Shown in pieces: positions 35,757 through 45,687 of a DNA stretch of 64,000 bases. Origin of the DNA: Methylobacterium nodulans ORS 2060 (GTDB lineage Bacteria; Pseudomonadota; Alphaproteobacteria; Rhizobiales; Beijerinckiaceae); contig NC_011894.1 in assembly GCF_000022085.1 (NCBI RefSeq), positions 398,501-462,500 on the forward strand, written 5' to 3'. Under the pieces are notes generated by a model. It ran no database searches, was not told where the DNA came from, and saw nothing but the letters and a program-made list of their open reading frames with translations. How positions within the stretch are numbered: position 1 is the first letter of the stretch; every line of letters starts with the position of its first letter. Position numbers and translations under genes: made by a program.

Positions 35757-36088
35757 GACGGCCTCCTTCGGTCCGAATGGAGCCTCCGCAGCGTCAAGTC
35801 GCGAGACCGGCCGGCGTTCCCCGGTGCGCCCGGGACGGCAGGCCGCGACGCGGCCTGCGCATGCGCCGGATGGCGGGAGCGCTTCCCCCGCCGCCCCGCC
35901 CCTGCTAAGAGGGTCGGATGTCCGAATCGCGTCACCGGCCGAGCCCTCTGCGGCGAATTACGAGCCCGGCTTCCGCCTGAGGGCCGCGACGGCGGCCCTG
36001 CGGGGGTCGGGATGCCGTTCGCTGACCGATTGCACGACAAGGGCCCCGGCCTTGAAGCCCGCGGCGCCCGCCACACGAGCCCTCGACC
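35757..36088. other. Intergenic region upstream of ileS
   Basis: About 330 bases between a minus-strand small gene and ileS. One perfect 9-bp stem with a single-base loop lies at 35839-35857 (CAGGCCGCG / CGCGGCCTG). No T-box leader is recognisable and I see no gene here. Confidence 0.4.
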
Positions 36089-39058
36089 ATGACCGAGACC
36101 AAGCCCGCCTCCGGGCGCGACTATTCCGAGACGCTGTTCCTGCCCCGCACCGACTTCCCGATGCGGGCCGGCCTGCCCGAGCGCGAGCCGGAGATCCTGA
36201 AGCGCTGGCAGGCGATCGACCTCTACGGCCGCATCCGCGCCGCCGCGGCGGGGCGCCCGAAATTCGTCCTGCACGACGGGCCGCCCTACGCCAACGGCCA
36301 CATCCATATCGGCACGGCGCTGAACAAGATCCTGAAGGACGTGGTGGTGCGGGCCGCCGGCCTGCTCGGCACCGACGCCAACTACGTCCCGGGCTGGGAC
36401 TGCCACGGCCTGCCGATCGAGTGGAAGATCGAGGAGCAGTACCGGGCCAAGGGGCGCAACAAGGACGAGGTGCCGGTCATCGAGTTCCGCCGCGAGTGCC
36501 GCGCCTTCGCGGAGCATTGGCTGTCGGTGCAGCGCGAGGAGTTCAAGCGGCTCGGCGTCACCGGCGACTGGGACCATCCCTACTCGACCATGGCCTATCC
36601 GGCCGAGGCGCAGATCGCCCGCGAGCTGATGACCTTCGCGATGACCGGCCAGCTCTATCGCGGCTCCAAGCCGGTGATGTGGTCGGTGGTCGAGAAGACC
36701 GCGCTCGCCGAGGCCGAGGTCGAGTACGAGGACATCGTCAGTGACGCGATCTGGGCCGCCTTCCCGGTCGTGACCTCCGCCGACCCGGCCCTCGCCGGCG
36801 CCCACGTCGTCATCTGGACCACCACCCCTTGGACCATCCCGGCCAACCGGGCCGTGGCCTATTCCCGCAAGATTTCGTACGGACTTTATCGTGTTTCCGC
36901 CGCTCCTGAAGAGAACTGGGTCCAACCTGATTTTCGTTGCATTGTTGCTGACGAACTCGCGGGCGACGTCTTCAAGGCTGCTCGGGTCGATGCTGTGGAG
37001 CGCTTGGCCGACGTGGCGCCCGAGGCGCTGGCGGGGCTGACGCTCGCGCATCCGCTCGGCGGGTGGAACGAGGGCTACCGCTTCCCGGTGCCGATGCTGG
37101 AGGGCGAGCACGTGACCGACGAGGCCGGCACGGGCTTCGTCCACACGGCGCCGAGCCACGGCCGCGAGGACTTCGAGGTCTGGATGGCGAACAGCCGCGC
37201 CCTGCGCGAGCGCGGCATCGATGTCAGGATCCCCTACACGGTCGACGCGGACGGCGTGCTGACCGTCGAGGCGCCGGGCTTCACCGGCCGGCGGGTGCTG
37301 ACCGAGAAGGGCGAGAAGGGCGATGCCAACAAGGCGGTGATCGCGGCCCTCGCCGAGGCCGGCACGCTTGTCGCGCGCGGCACGCTGAAGCACAGCTACC
37401 CGCATTCCTGGCGCTCGAAGAAGCGCGTCATCTTCCGCAACACGCCGCAATGGTTCATCGCCCTCGACGCCCCCGTGGCGTCGCTCGGGTCGAAGACCCT
37501 GCGCGAGGTGGCTCTGCGCGAGATCGCCGCCACCGAATGGGTGCCGCCGCAGGGGCAGAACCGCATCACCGGCATGATCGCCAACCGGCCGGACTGGGTG
37601 GTGTCCCGCCAGCGCGCCTGGGGCGTGCCGATCACGGTCTTCGTGAAGAAGGGCACGAGCGAGATCCTGCGCGACGAGCGGGTCAATGCCCGCATCGTCG
37701 CGGCCTTCGCGGAAGAGGGCGCGGATGCATGGTTCGCCGATCCGGACGGCGCCCGCTTCCTCGCCCCCGACCACGACCCGGCCGCCTACGAGAAGGTCAC
37801 GGACGTCCTCGACGTCTGGTTCGATTCGGGCTCGACCCATGCCTTCACGCTGGAGGATCCGGTCGCCTTCCCGGGGCTCGCCGGCATCCGCCGCCGCCGC
37901 GACGGCGGCGACGACACGGTGATGTACCTGGAGGGCTCGGACCAGCACCGCGGCTGGTTCCATTCCTCGCTGCTCGAATCCTGCGGCACCCGCGGCCGCG
38001 CGCCCTACGACGTGGTGCTCACCCACGGCTTCGTCCTCGACCCCAAGGGCGAGAAGATGTCGAAGTCGCGCGGCAACGTGGTCGCCCCGCAGGACGTGAT
38101 CGCGGCCTCGGGCGCCGACATCCTGCGCCTGTGGGTGGCCGCCTCCGACTACACGGACGACCTGCGCATCGGCCCGCCGATCATCAAGACCTTCTCGGAG
38201 ACCTACCGGAAGCTGCGCAATTCCTTACGCTGGATGCTCGGCACGCTCGCCCATCACCGGCCGGAGGACCGCGTCGCGCCGCAGGCCATGCCGGAGCTGG
38301 AGCGCTTCATCCTGCACCGGCTCGCCGAGCTCGACGGGGAGATCCGCGAGGCCTACCGGACCTACGATTTCAAGCGGGTCGTGGCGCTCCTCAACGGCTT
38401 CATGACCGGCGATCTCTCCTCGTTCTACTTCGACGTGCGCAAGGACGCGCTCTACTGCGATCCGCTCTCCAGCACAGTGCGCCGGGCCGCGCTCACGGTG
38501 GTGGACGAGACCTTCCGGCGCGTGGTGGTCTGGCTCGCCCCCGTCCTCGCCTTCACGGCCGAGGAGGCGTGGCTGTCGCGCTATCCCTCCGAGGACGGCT
38601 CGGTCCATCTGCAGACCCTGCCGGACACGCCGTCGGACTGGCGCGACGAGGCGCTGGCGGCCCGCTGGGCGAGGATCCGGCGCGTGCGCCGGGTGGTGAC
38701 CGGGGCGCTGGAGATCGAGCGCGCGAAGAAGCGCATCGGTGCGAGCCTGGAGGCGGCCCCAATCGTCTACTTGGCGGATCCCGATCTGCAGGCGGCGCTC
38801 GACGGCATCGACTTCGCGGAGATCTGCATCACCTCGGATATCCGGATCGAGGCGGGCGAGGGCCCGCAGGACGCCTTCCGGCTCGACGACGTCGGCGGCG
38901 TCGCCGTGGTCCCGGCCCTGGCCGAGGGCCGCAAATGCGCCCGCTCGTGGAAGGTGCTGCCGAGCGTCGGCAGCGATCCGGACTATCCGGACGTGACGCC
39001 CCGCGACGCGCAGGCCCTGCGCGAGTGGGATGCCCTGCACGCCAAGGCCGCGGAATGA
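36089..39058 (+). CDS. ileS: Isoleucyl-tRNA synthetase
   Basis: A class Ia aminoacyl-tRNA synthetase, 989 aa. The signatures are [15 protein letters not shown] (HIGH motif, ~residue 68), the CP1 editing region with [15 protein letters not shown] (~residues 248-263), and [11 protein letters not shown] (KMSKS, ~residue 650). The C-terminal anticodon domain has EEAWLSRYP. Length is typical for Alphaproteobacteria. A stretch of about 90 bases (36871-36960) inside the editing domain is only about half GC and uses many T- and A-ending codons, unlike the rest of the gene. Confidence 0.95.
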   Translation: MTETKPASGRDYSETLFLPRTDFPMRAGLPEREPEILKRWQAIDLYGRIRAAAAGRPKFVLHDGPPYANGHIHIGTALNKILKDVVVRAAGLLGTDANYVPGWDCHGLPIEWKIEEQYRAKGRNKDEVPVIEFRRECRAFAEHWLSVQREEFKRLGVTGDWDHPYSTMAYPAEAQIARELMTFAMTGQLYRGSKPVMWSVVEKTALAEAEVEYEDIVSDAIWAAFPVVTSADPALAGAHVVIWTTTPWTIPANRAVAYSRKISYGLYRVSAAPEENWVQPDFRCIVADELAGDVFKAARVDAVERLADVAPEALAGLTLAHPLGGWNEGYRFPVPMLEGEHVTDEAGTGFVHTAPSHGREDFEVWMANSRALRERGIDVRIPYTVDADGVLTVEAPGFTGRRVLTEKGEKGDANKAVIAALAEAGTLVARGTLKHSYPHSWRSKKRVIFRNTPQWFIALDAPVASLGSKTLREVALREIAATEWVPPQGQNRITGMIANRPDWVVSRQRAWGVPITVFVKKGTSEILRDERVNARIVAAFAEEGADAWFADPDGARFLAPDHDPAAYEKVTDVLDVWFDSGSTHAFTLEDPVAFPGLAGIRRRRDGGDDTVMYLEGSDQHRGWFHSSLLESCGTRGRAPYDVVLTHGFVLDPKGEKMSKSRGNVVAPQDVIAASGADILRLWVAASDYTDDLRIGPPIIKTFSETYRKLRNSLRWMLGTLAHHRPEDRVAPQAMPELERFILHRLAELDGEIREAYRTYDFKRVVALLNGFMTGDLSSFYFDVRKDALYCDPLSSTVRRAALTVVDETFRRVVVWLAPVLAFTAEEAWLSRYPSEDGSVHLQTLPDTPSDWRDEALAARWARIRRVRRVVTGALEIERAKKRIGASLEAAPIVYLADPDLQAALDGIDFAEICITSDIRIEAGEGPQDAFRLDDVGGVAVVPALAEGRKCARSWKVLPSVGSDPDYPDVTPRDAQALREWDALHAKAAE

Positions 39059-39074
39059 CCTCATTTCCGAGGCG

Positions 39075-39112
39075 GGGCCTCTCTCCCGAGCGGGAGCGGG
39101 GCCCCGCCGGGC
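39075..39112. repeat. Family B-like palindrome
   Basis: CTCCCG-AG-CGGGAG at 39083-39096, flanked by the outer pair GGCGGGGCC / GGCCCCGCC, sits between the ileS stop and lspA. A degenerate relative of the CCCCTCTCCCG-CGGGAGAGGGG palindromes. Confidence 0.5.
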
Positions 39113-39126
39113 ATCCGGATCCCCGC

Positions 39127-39627
<501 letters not shown>

Positions 39628-39768
39628 GCGCAGGCGCGAACGTTTGTGTGTTTCGCCCGACACAGGGCCGGCGCGCCGTTGCGTCACACACCTGCGGCGC
39701 CATACCTTCGCCCGAAACCGCGCCCAGGCCGGACCGACCGTCGAGCCGGCGGGTTTCGGGGAGACAGC

Positions 39769-40431
39769 ATGAGAAACCAGCGCACGATCCTCGCCCTCAC
39801 GGCGATCCTCTGCGGCGCGGCGCCGGGCGCCCAGGCGGAGGACGGCGTGTTCATGAAGAAGGCGCTGTCGTCCATCGGGCTGATCGAGCCGGAGCGGCCG
39901 ACCATCACCTACCGCGAGCGGGCCCCCCTCGTGCTGCCGCCGAAGATGGACAAGGCCGCGCTGCCGCCGCCGGTGCCGCGCAGCGCCGTGCGGGAGGTGG
40001 CCCCGCAATGGCCGACCGATCCCGAGGCCGTCGCCCGCGCGCGCCGGGCCGAGGACGACCGCAAGCCGCGGGGCATGCGCGGCGAGCAGGGCCGCATGAG
40101 CGACAACAACACCACGCTGTCGATCCACGAGATGCGGGGAGGCCGCCGCGAGGGCGCCGGCATCCCGAAGGAGCCGGTCTACAAGCCGGGCGACAACGTG
40201 CGCGAGGCGACCTGGCTCAGCCCCCTGGAGCTGTTCAAGGGCCGCAAGGACGAGGACGCGACGCCCTCGGACGTTGAGCCGAGCCGCGACATGCTGACCG
40301 ATCCGCCCACCGGCTACCGCGCGCCGCCGGGCGGCAGGCTCGTCCGCTCGGATAGCGGCCCCAAGGGCATGCCGATCAGCGACCGCGAAGAGGCCGATCC
40401 GCGCGCCTACTTGCGCTCGCGGCAGCAGTGA
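39769..40431 (+). CDS. Secreted/periplasmic hypothetical protein
   Basis: A 220-aa protein with a signal peptide (MRNQRTILALTAILCGAAPG, cleavage near AQA-ED). The mature chain is hydrophilic, rich in Pro, Arg and Asp, and low in predicted structure; the conserved-looking part is SSIGLIEPERPTITYRERAP. It lies between lspA and the M16 peptidase pair on the same strand, in the place where Methylobacterium genomes carry a hypothetical gene in this cluster. Start ATG 39769 follows GGGGAGACAGC. Function unknown. Confidence 0.65.
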   Translation: MRNQRTILALTAILCGAAPGAQAEDGVFMKKALSSIGLIEPERPTITYRERAPLVLPPKMDKAALPPPVPRSAVREVAPQWPTDPEAVARARRAEDDRKPRGMRGEQGRMSDNNTTLSIHEMRGGRREGAGIPKEPVYKPGDNVREATWLSPLELFKGRKDEDATPSDVEPSRDMLTDPPTGYRAPPGGRLVRSDSGPKGMPISDREEADPRAYLRSRQQ

Positions 40432-40500
40432 CGCTGCGCTCCGGTCGCGGGCCAAGGGTCGCGGCAAGTGCGGGCCAAGCTTCGACCCGCGCCGAACCTT

Positions 40501-40540
40501 CGCCGCAGGCCGAAAAGCTTCGCGGCAGGCCGAAAAGATT
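40501..40540. repeat. 20-bp tandem direct repeat
   Basis: CGCCGCAGGCCGAAAAGCTT is followed at once by CGCGGCAGGCCGAAAAGATT, two units with two mismatches, just before a TTGACT and a terminator-like hairpin, upstream of the pqqF-like gene. Confidence 0.7.
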
Positions 40541-40551
40541 GACTCAAAACG

Positions 40552-40579
40552 GGCGGAGGGAGGCCCTCCGCCTTAAAAT
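40552..40579 (+). terminator. Hairpin between the hypothetical gene and the pqqF-like gene
   Basis: A perfect 9-bp stem (40552-40560 with 40564-40572, AGG loop) followed by TTAAAAT. A short T/A run makes it a moderate terminator; it may separate the lspA transcript from a new one reading into pqqF. Confidence 0.55.
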
Positions 40580-40717
40580 GTTCTAGAAACGCATGTTCAA
40601 CCGCCCCACATCCGGATGCAGACCCGCGCGGCGCGCGGGCCTGGAGGGCTTCCGTTAACGGGGGCGGTCCACCATCATCGCGGTCGGTTCCGGCGGCCCT
40701 GCTTCAAGGAAATCAGC

Positions 40718-42097
40718 ATGCATTCCAGGACGCGCCCTCTCCTCCGCCCGACCGACAGACCCGGCCCCGCCCTGCGCCTCGATGCGGCGCCGTACGGGCG
40801 GGCCGAGGCGGGCGGGCCCGAGGTCGCGTCCTTCACCCTCGACAACGGCCTCGACGTGGTCGTCATCCCCGACCACCGGGCGCCCGTCGCCACCCACATG
40901 ATCTGGTACCGCAACGGCTCGGCCGATGATCCGCTCGGCCAGTCCGGCATCGCGCATTTCCTCGAGCACCTGATGTTCAAGGGCACCGCGAAGCACCCGG
41001 CGGGCGCCTTCTCGAAGGCGGTGTCGAGCCTGGGCGGCCAGGAGAATGCCTTCACGTCTTTCGACTACACGGCCTATTTCCAGCGCGTCGCCCGCGACAA
41101 CCTGAAGACCATGATGGAATTCGAGGCCGACCGGATGACCGGCCTCGTCCTCGACGACGCCGTGGTGGCGCCCGAGCGCGACGTGGTGCTGGAGGAGCGC
41201 CGCATGCGGGTCGAGACCGACCCGAGCGCGCAGCTCTCCGAGGCCATGGCCGCCTCGCTCTTCGTCCACCACCCCTACGGCATCCCGATCATCGGCTGGA
41301 TGCACGAGATCGAGGAGCTGAACCGCACCCATGCGCTCGCCTATTACCAGCGCTTCTACACCCCCGAGAACGCGATCCTGGTGGTTGCCGGCGACGTGAC
41401 CGGCGACGAGGTGCGGCGCCTCGCCGAGGCGACCTACGGGCAGGTCGCGCCCCGCGGCGAGCGGCCGGTGCGCCTGCGGCCCCGCGAGCCGGAGCCCCGC
41501 GCGGCCCGGCGGCTCAGCGTCGCGGATCCGAAGGTCGAGCAGCCGACGCTCCAGCGCCTCTACCTCACCCCGTCCTGCATCACCGCAAAGGACGGCGAGG
41601 GTCACGCGCTCGAACTCCTCGCCGAGGTGATGGGCGGCGGCCCGACCTCCTATCTCTACCGCTCGCTGGTGATGGAGCAGGGCGTCGCGGTGAATGCCGG
41701 GGCCTGGTACATGGGCTCGGCCATGGACGACACCCGCTTCTCGGTCTACGCCGTGCCGGCCGAGGGCGTGTCCCTCGAGAGGCTGGAGGAGGCGCTCGAC
41801 CGGGCGCTGCGGCGCCTGCCCGCCGAGGCGCTGGCCCCCGAGGCGGTGGAGCGCGCCAAGACCCGGCTCGTCGCCGAGACGGTCTATTCCTCGGACAGCC
41901 AGTCCTCGCTCGCCCGCATCTACGGCTCGGCGCTCGCCATCGGCGAGAGCATCGAGGAGGTGCGCCGCTGGCCCGCCGACATCGAGGCCGTGGAGGCGGA
42001 CCGGCTCGCGACTGCGGCCGAGCGCTATCTCACCCCGGCCCGCTCCGTGACCGGCTATCTGACGAAGGCCCGCGAGGCCGATGCGGCCGTCGCCTGA
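40718..42097 (+). CDS. pqqF: M16 zinc protease, catalytic subunit (probable PqqF)
   Basis: A 459-aa M16B peptidase with an intact inverted zinc motif HFLEH (in GIAHFLEHLMFKGT) and the distal glutamate in the VVLEERRMRVETDP helix. It is followed directly by a second M16 protein that lacks the motif, the architecture of the two-component PqqF/PqqG protease that trims the PQQ precursor peptide in Methylorubrum extorquens. Size and position downstream of ribF, ileS and lspA agree with what I recall of that locus. Start ATG 40718 has AAGGAA upstream. General M16 function is certain; the PQQ role is inferred. Confidence 0.75.
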   Translation: MHSRTRPLLRPTDRPGPALRLDAAPYGRAEAGGPEVASFTLDNGLDVVVIPDHRAPVATHMIWYRNGSADDPLGQSGIAHFLEHLMFKGTAKHPAGAFSKAVSSLGGQENAFTSFDYTAYFQRVARDNLKTMMEFEADRMTGLVLDDAVVAPERDVVLEERRMRVETDPSAQLSEAMAASLFVHHPYGIPIIGWMHEIEELNRTHALAYYQRFYTPENAILVVAGDVTGDEVRRLAEATYGQVAPRGERPVRLRPREPEPRAARRLSVADPKVEQPTLQRLYLTPSCITAKDGEGHALELLAEVMGGGPTSYLYRSLVMEQGVAVNAGAWYMGSAMDDTRFSVYAVPAEGVSLERLEEALDRALRRLPAEALAPEAVERAKTRLVAETVYSSDSQSSLARIYGSALAIGESIEEVRRWPADIEAVEADRLATAAERYLTPARSVTGYLTKAREADAAVA

Positions 42098-42140
42098 CGG
42101 CTGCCGCCCGCCCGACCTGACACCAAGACAAGAGGTCCCC

Positions 42141-43454
42141 ATGACCCTGGCCGACGCCGCCACCCGGACCGCCGCCCTCGCCACCCCCTCCTCCCCGGCC
42201 AAGGCCCGGTCCGTGATCGCCGCGAGCGGTGTCGAGGCGTGGCACGTCGAGTCCCCCGTCGTCCCGCTGGTCGCGCTCGCCTTCACCTTCGAGGGCGGTG
42301 CCGCCCAGGACCCGGAGGGCAAGTCCGGCGCGGTGCAGATGCTGTCGCGCCTTCTCGACGAGGGCGCCGGCCCCTACGGCTCGGACGCCTTCCAGGAGCG
42401 GCTCGCGGCGCGGGCGATCGAGCTCAATTTCCATGCCGGGCCCGACGCGGTCGGCGGCTCGCTCAAGATGCTGGTCAAGCACGCGGACGAGGCGATCGAG
42501 CTTCTGGCACTCGCCCTCGCCGAGCCCCGCTTCGACGAGGCGGCGGTCGAGCGCGTGCGCGCGCAGATGCTGGCGGGGATCCGCTACCAGCAGAACGACC
42601 CCGGCGTGATGGCCTCCCGCCGCTTCTTCTCCGAGGCCTATCCGGGCCATCCCTATGGCCGCCCCTCCGGCGGCACGCTCGAGAGCGTGGCGAGCATCAC
42701 TCGCGACGACCTCGTGGCGCTGCACCGCCGGCTGATCAGCCGCGCGCGGGTCAAGGTCGCGGCGGTGGGCGCGATCGGCGAGGCGGCGCTGCAGCGCGCC
42801 CTCGACGCGGCCTTCGGGCCTCTCTCCGAGGGCGGCCCGCTCGCCGAGGTGCCGCCGACCCGGATCGCGGGCTTGGGCACCGCGGGCTCGGGCCGGCGGA
42901 TCGTGGTCGATCTCGACGTGCCGCAATCGGTGATCCGCTTCGGCGCCGACGGCGTGCCGTGGCGCGACCCGGACTTCATCCCGGCCTATGTGCTCAACCA
43001 TATCCTGGGCGGCGGCGCCTTCACGTCGCGGCTGTTCCAGGAGGTGCGCGAGAAGCGCGGCCTCGCCTATTCGGTCGGCACCTCGCTGGTGAGCCACCGC
43101 GCCGCCTCGATGGTCTGGGGCTACACGGCCACCAAGAACGAGCGCGTGGCCGAGGCGCTGTCGGTGATCGGGGAGGAGATCGCGCGGCTCACCCGCGACG
43201 GGCCCTCCGACGAGGAGCTGCAGAAGGCCAAGGACTACCTGACCGGCTCCTACGCGCTCGGCTTCGACACCTCGACGAAGATCGCCCACCAGCTCGTCCA
43301 GGTGGCCTTCGAGGGGCTCGGCATCGACTATATCAGCCGCCGCAACGGCCTGATCGCCGCCGTGACCCAGGACGACATCCGCCGCGCCGCCGCGCGCACC
43401 CTCGGCGACGGCCGCCTCCTGGTGGTGGCCGCCGGCCGGCCGACGGAGATCTGA
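42141..43454 (+). CDS. pqqG: M16-family partner subunit without zinc site (probable PqqG)
   Basis: A 437-aa M16B-like protein. Where the HxxEH motif should be it reads MLSRLLDEGAG, so it cannot bind zinc. It keeps the substrate-binding C-terminal elements, GGGAFTSRLFQEVREKRGLA followed by YSVG. That is the classic inactive half of a heterodimeric M16B protease, its partner being the gene 43 bases upstream. By analogy with M. extorquens PqqG it would form the PqqA-cleaving heterodimer. AGAGG lies before ATG 42141. Confidence 0.75.
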   Translation: MTLADAATRTAALATPSSPAKARSVIAASGVEAWHVESPVVPLVALAFTFEGGAAQDPEGKSGAVQMLSRLLDEGAGPYGSDAFQERLAARAIELNFHAGPDAVGGSLKMLVKHADEAIELLALALAEPRFDEAAVERVRAQMLAGIRYQQNDPGVMASRRFFSEAYPGHPYGRPSGGTLESVASITRDDLVALHRRLISRARVKVAAVGAIGEAALQRALDAAFGPLSEGGPLAEVPPTRIAGLGTAGSGRRIVVDLDVPQSVIRFGADGVPWRDPDFIPAYVLNHILGGGAFTSRLFQEVREKRGLAYSVGTSLVSHRAASMVWGYTATKNERVAEALSVIGEEIARLTRDGPSDEELQKAKDYLTGSYALGFDTSTKIAHQLVQVAFEGLGIDYISRRNGLIAAVTQDDIRRAAARTLGDGRLLVVAAGRPTEI

Positions 43455-43460
43455 GGGAGT

Positions 43461-43527
43461 CCAGAGGGCCGACGGCCCTCTGGCCGGGGTGCAGGGGCAG
43501 GATGCCCCTGCATCGGGCTTCGCCCGA
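43461..43527. terminator. Three-hairpin array between convergent genes
   Basis: Three consecutive perfect hairpins: a 10-bp stem at 43461-43483, a 9-bp stem at 43491-43511 and a 6-bp stem at 43513-43527. They fill the space between the convergent pqqG and cupin genes and could stop transcription from both sides; no long T run is present. Confidence 0.55.
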
Positions 43528-43579
43528 ACCCACCAAGACTCCGCCTTGGATCCGCCGAGGCCGCGGGCCCCGGACCCCA

Positions 43580-44017
43580 TCAGGCCATCGGGTCCTCACC
43601 GGCCGGCCGCACCTCGTCCAGCTCCGGCAACAGCACCACGCTCTCCTGCTCGTTCGGGTCCGTGCGCGCGATCACGGCGATGCAGGTCTCGGTGCGGCTG
43701 GCATTGTAGGGCAGGTGCGGCACGCCGGCCGGGATGTAGACGTAATCGCCGGCCCGGTTCCACATGTGATGCTCCAGGCGCGGCCCGTACCACATGCCGG
43801 CGACCCCGCTCAGCACATGCAGGGCCGTCTCGTGCCCCTCGTGCAGATGCGCCCTCGCCCGGGCGCCGGGCGGCATGGTCACGGTCTGGAGATGGATGCC
43901 GCGCGACCCGACCGATTCGGCCGAGATCCCCGGCGCATAGGTCAGGGCCTGCTTGCCCACGAACGCGTCGCCCGCGCGGACGACGCGGCAGGTGGGAGAG
44001 TCGACGACGTCGGACAT
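43580..44017 (-). CDS. Cupin-domain protein
   Basis: A 145-aa single-domain cupin. The metal motif 1 is visible as ARAHLHEGHETALHVLSG (H-x-H-x-E spacing) and motif 2 as GDYVYIPAGVPHLPYN. The RGIHLQTVTMPPGARARAH opening is common in small sugar- or signal-related cupins. The reaction is unknown. Start ATG 44017 has GGAG 8 bases upstream. It is divergent from ureD (about 95 bases), so it may share the control region with urease. Confidence 0.75.
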   Translation of the reverse strand: MSDVVDSPTCRVVRAGDAFVGKQALTYAPGISAESVGSRGIHLQTVTMPPGARARAHLHEGHETALHVLSGVAGMWYGPRLEHHMWNRAGDYVYIPAGVPHLPYNASRTETCIAVIARTDPNEQESVVLLPELDEVRPAGEDPMA

Positions 44018-44112
44018 GCGCTCGCTCCGCAAGGAAGACCCGGATTCTAGCCCGGCCGCGCCGCGGAAGCGACTTGCGCGGCGGGCCACCGCCACGCTTA
44101 AAATCAGCGGCG

Positions 44113-44955
44113 ATGTCCTCCCCTGCCCCCTGGCCGCAGCGCCAGCGCTCCGACGGCCGCGTCATGCTCGTCGCCGGCCGGATGCCGGGCGGCGCGACCC
44201 GCCTGACGGACCTCGCCGAGAGCGGCCCCTTACGCCTGCGCCTGCCGCAGATGGCGGGCGGCGCGCTCGAAGGCGTCTTCCTCAACAGCGCGGGCGGGAT
44301 CGCCTGCGGCGACCGTTTCGCCATTGCGGCGGATCTCGCCCCGGGGGCGGACCTCGTCCTCACCACCACGGCGGCGGAGAAGATCTACCGCTCGGACGGC
44401 CCCGTGACCGAGATCGCGGCGGATCTCCGGGTGGCGGAGGGCGCCCGGCTCGCATGGCTGCCGCAGGAGACGATCCTGTATGACGGCGCGCGGCTGCGGC
44501 GGCGCCTCACGGCGGAGCTTGCTCCCGGCGCGACCCTGACCCTGTTCGAGGCGCTGGTCTTCGGCCGCGCCGCCCGGGGCGAGACCGTGAGCGAGGGCCT
44601 CCTCCACGACGTCTGGCGGCTGTCCCGGGCGGGCCGCCTCGTCTATGCCGACACGCTTCGCCTGGACGGCCCCATCGCCGACCAGATGGCCCGGCCGGCG
44701 ATCGCCGGCGGGGCCCGGGCGCTCGCGACCCTGATCCATGTCGCGGCCGATGCCGAGGCGCGGCTCGAGGAGATGCGGGCGCTGATCGAGACGGCGGGAT
44801 GCGAGGGCCTCGGCATCGAGGCCGGGGCGAGCGCCTGGAACGGCCTGCTTGCGGTTCGCCTGCTCGCCCGCGGGATCGGCCCCCTGCGGCAGGCCGCGAC
44901 GCGGATCCTCGAAGGATTCCGCGGGGTTCCGCTGCCCCGCGTCTGGCAGACCTGA
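44113..44955 (+). CDS. ureD: Urease accessory protein UreD
   Basis: The scaffold chaperone that binds apo-urease and, with UreF and UreG, delivers nickel. 280 aa; the conserved features are GGIACGDRFAIAADL, TTTAAEKIYRSDG and LAWLPQETILYDGARL followed by FGRAARGE, all UreD hallmarks. I start it at ATG 44113, where family similarity begins. First gene of ureD-ureAB-ureC. The usual partners ureE, ureF and ureG are not in the window. Confidence 0.93.
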   Translation: MSSPAPWPQRQRSDGRVMLVAGRMPGGATRLTDLAESGPLRLRLPQMAGGALEGVFLNSAGGIACGDRFAIAADLAPGADLVLTTTAAEKIYRSDGPVTEIAADLRVAEGARLAWLPQETILYDGARLRRRLTAELAPGATLTLFEALVFGRAARGETVSEGLLHDVWRLSRAGRLVYADTLRLDGPIADQMARPAIAGGARALATLIHVAADAEARLEEMRALIETAGCEGLGIEAGASAWNGLLAVRLLARGIGPLRQAATRILEGFRGVPLPRVWQT

Positions 44956-45033
44956 CCCGCCCGGCGCGCTTCTTGCCTCCTGCTCAAGCCTCGTGAAGGA
45001 TGCCGGGGCTTTAAGAATCTCGAGGACGCGCCC

Positions 45034-45654
45034 GTGCTGTTGACCCCCCGCGAGAAGGACAAGCTCCTCGTCGCCATGGCGGCCCAGGTGGCCCGCAACC
45101 GTCTGGCCCGGGGCGTGAAGCTCAACTTCCCCGAGGCGGTGGCGCTCATCACCGATTTCGTGGTCGAGGGCGCCCGCGACGGGCGCACCGTGGCCGAGCT
45201 GATGCAAGCCGGCGCGCAGGTGCTCGACGCCTCCCAGGTGATGGAGGGCGTGCCGGAGATGATCCACGACATCCAGGTCGAGGCGACCTTCCCGGACGGC
45301 ACCAAGCTCGTGACGGTGCACCACCCGATCCGGGGCGCGCCTTCCGCCGAGGTGCCGGGCGCCGTGACGACGCCCCCAGGCGAGATCGTGTTCAACGCGG
45401 GCGCCCCGCGCACCGTGATCGAGGTGGCCAATACCGGCGACCGGCCGATCCAGGTCGGCTCCCACTACCATTTCTTCGAGGTGAACCCGGCGCTCCACTT
45501 CGACCGGGAGAAGGCCCGCGGCCAGCGCCTCGACATCGCGCCCGGCACGGCGGTGCGCTTCGAGCCGGGCGCGACCCGCGAGGTGACGCTGGTGCCGATG
45601 GGCGGCGCCCGGGAAGTGTACGGCTTCCGCGGCGACGTGATGGGTCAGCTCTGA
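45034..45654 (+). CDS. ureAB: Fused urease gamma/beta subunit
   Basis: Residues ~1-100 are the gamma subunit ([44 protein letters not shown]), and residues ~107-206 are the beta subunit ([20 protein letters not shown], then [15 protein letters not shown] and [10 protein letters not shown]). A natural fusion of UreA and UreB is known from several bacteria, including Methylobacterium and, in reverse use, Helicobacter. The start is GTG 45034 after CGAGGACGC. With ureC it forms the structural core of urease. Confidence 0.95.
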   Translation: MLLTPREKDKLLVAMAAQVARNRLARGVKLNFPEAVALITDFVVEGARDGRTVAELMQAGAQVLDASQVMEGVPEMIHDIQVEATFPDGTKLVTVHHPIRGAPSAEVPGAVTTPPGEIVFNAGAPRTVIEVANTGDRPIQVGSHYHFFEVNPALHFDREKARGQRLDIAPGTAVRFEPGATREVTLVPMGGAREVYGFRGDVMGQL

Positions 45655-45687
45655 CCGCCCCCTCTGCTTCCGAAGGATTCTCTCCCC

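Noticed and set aside
35714..38026. 770-codon minus-strand frame across ileS
   Set aside because: Antisense of ileS, with composition typical of a GC-driven shadow.
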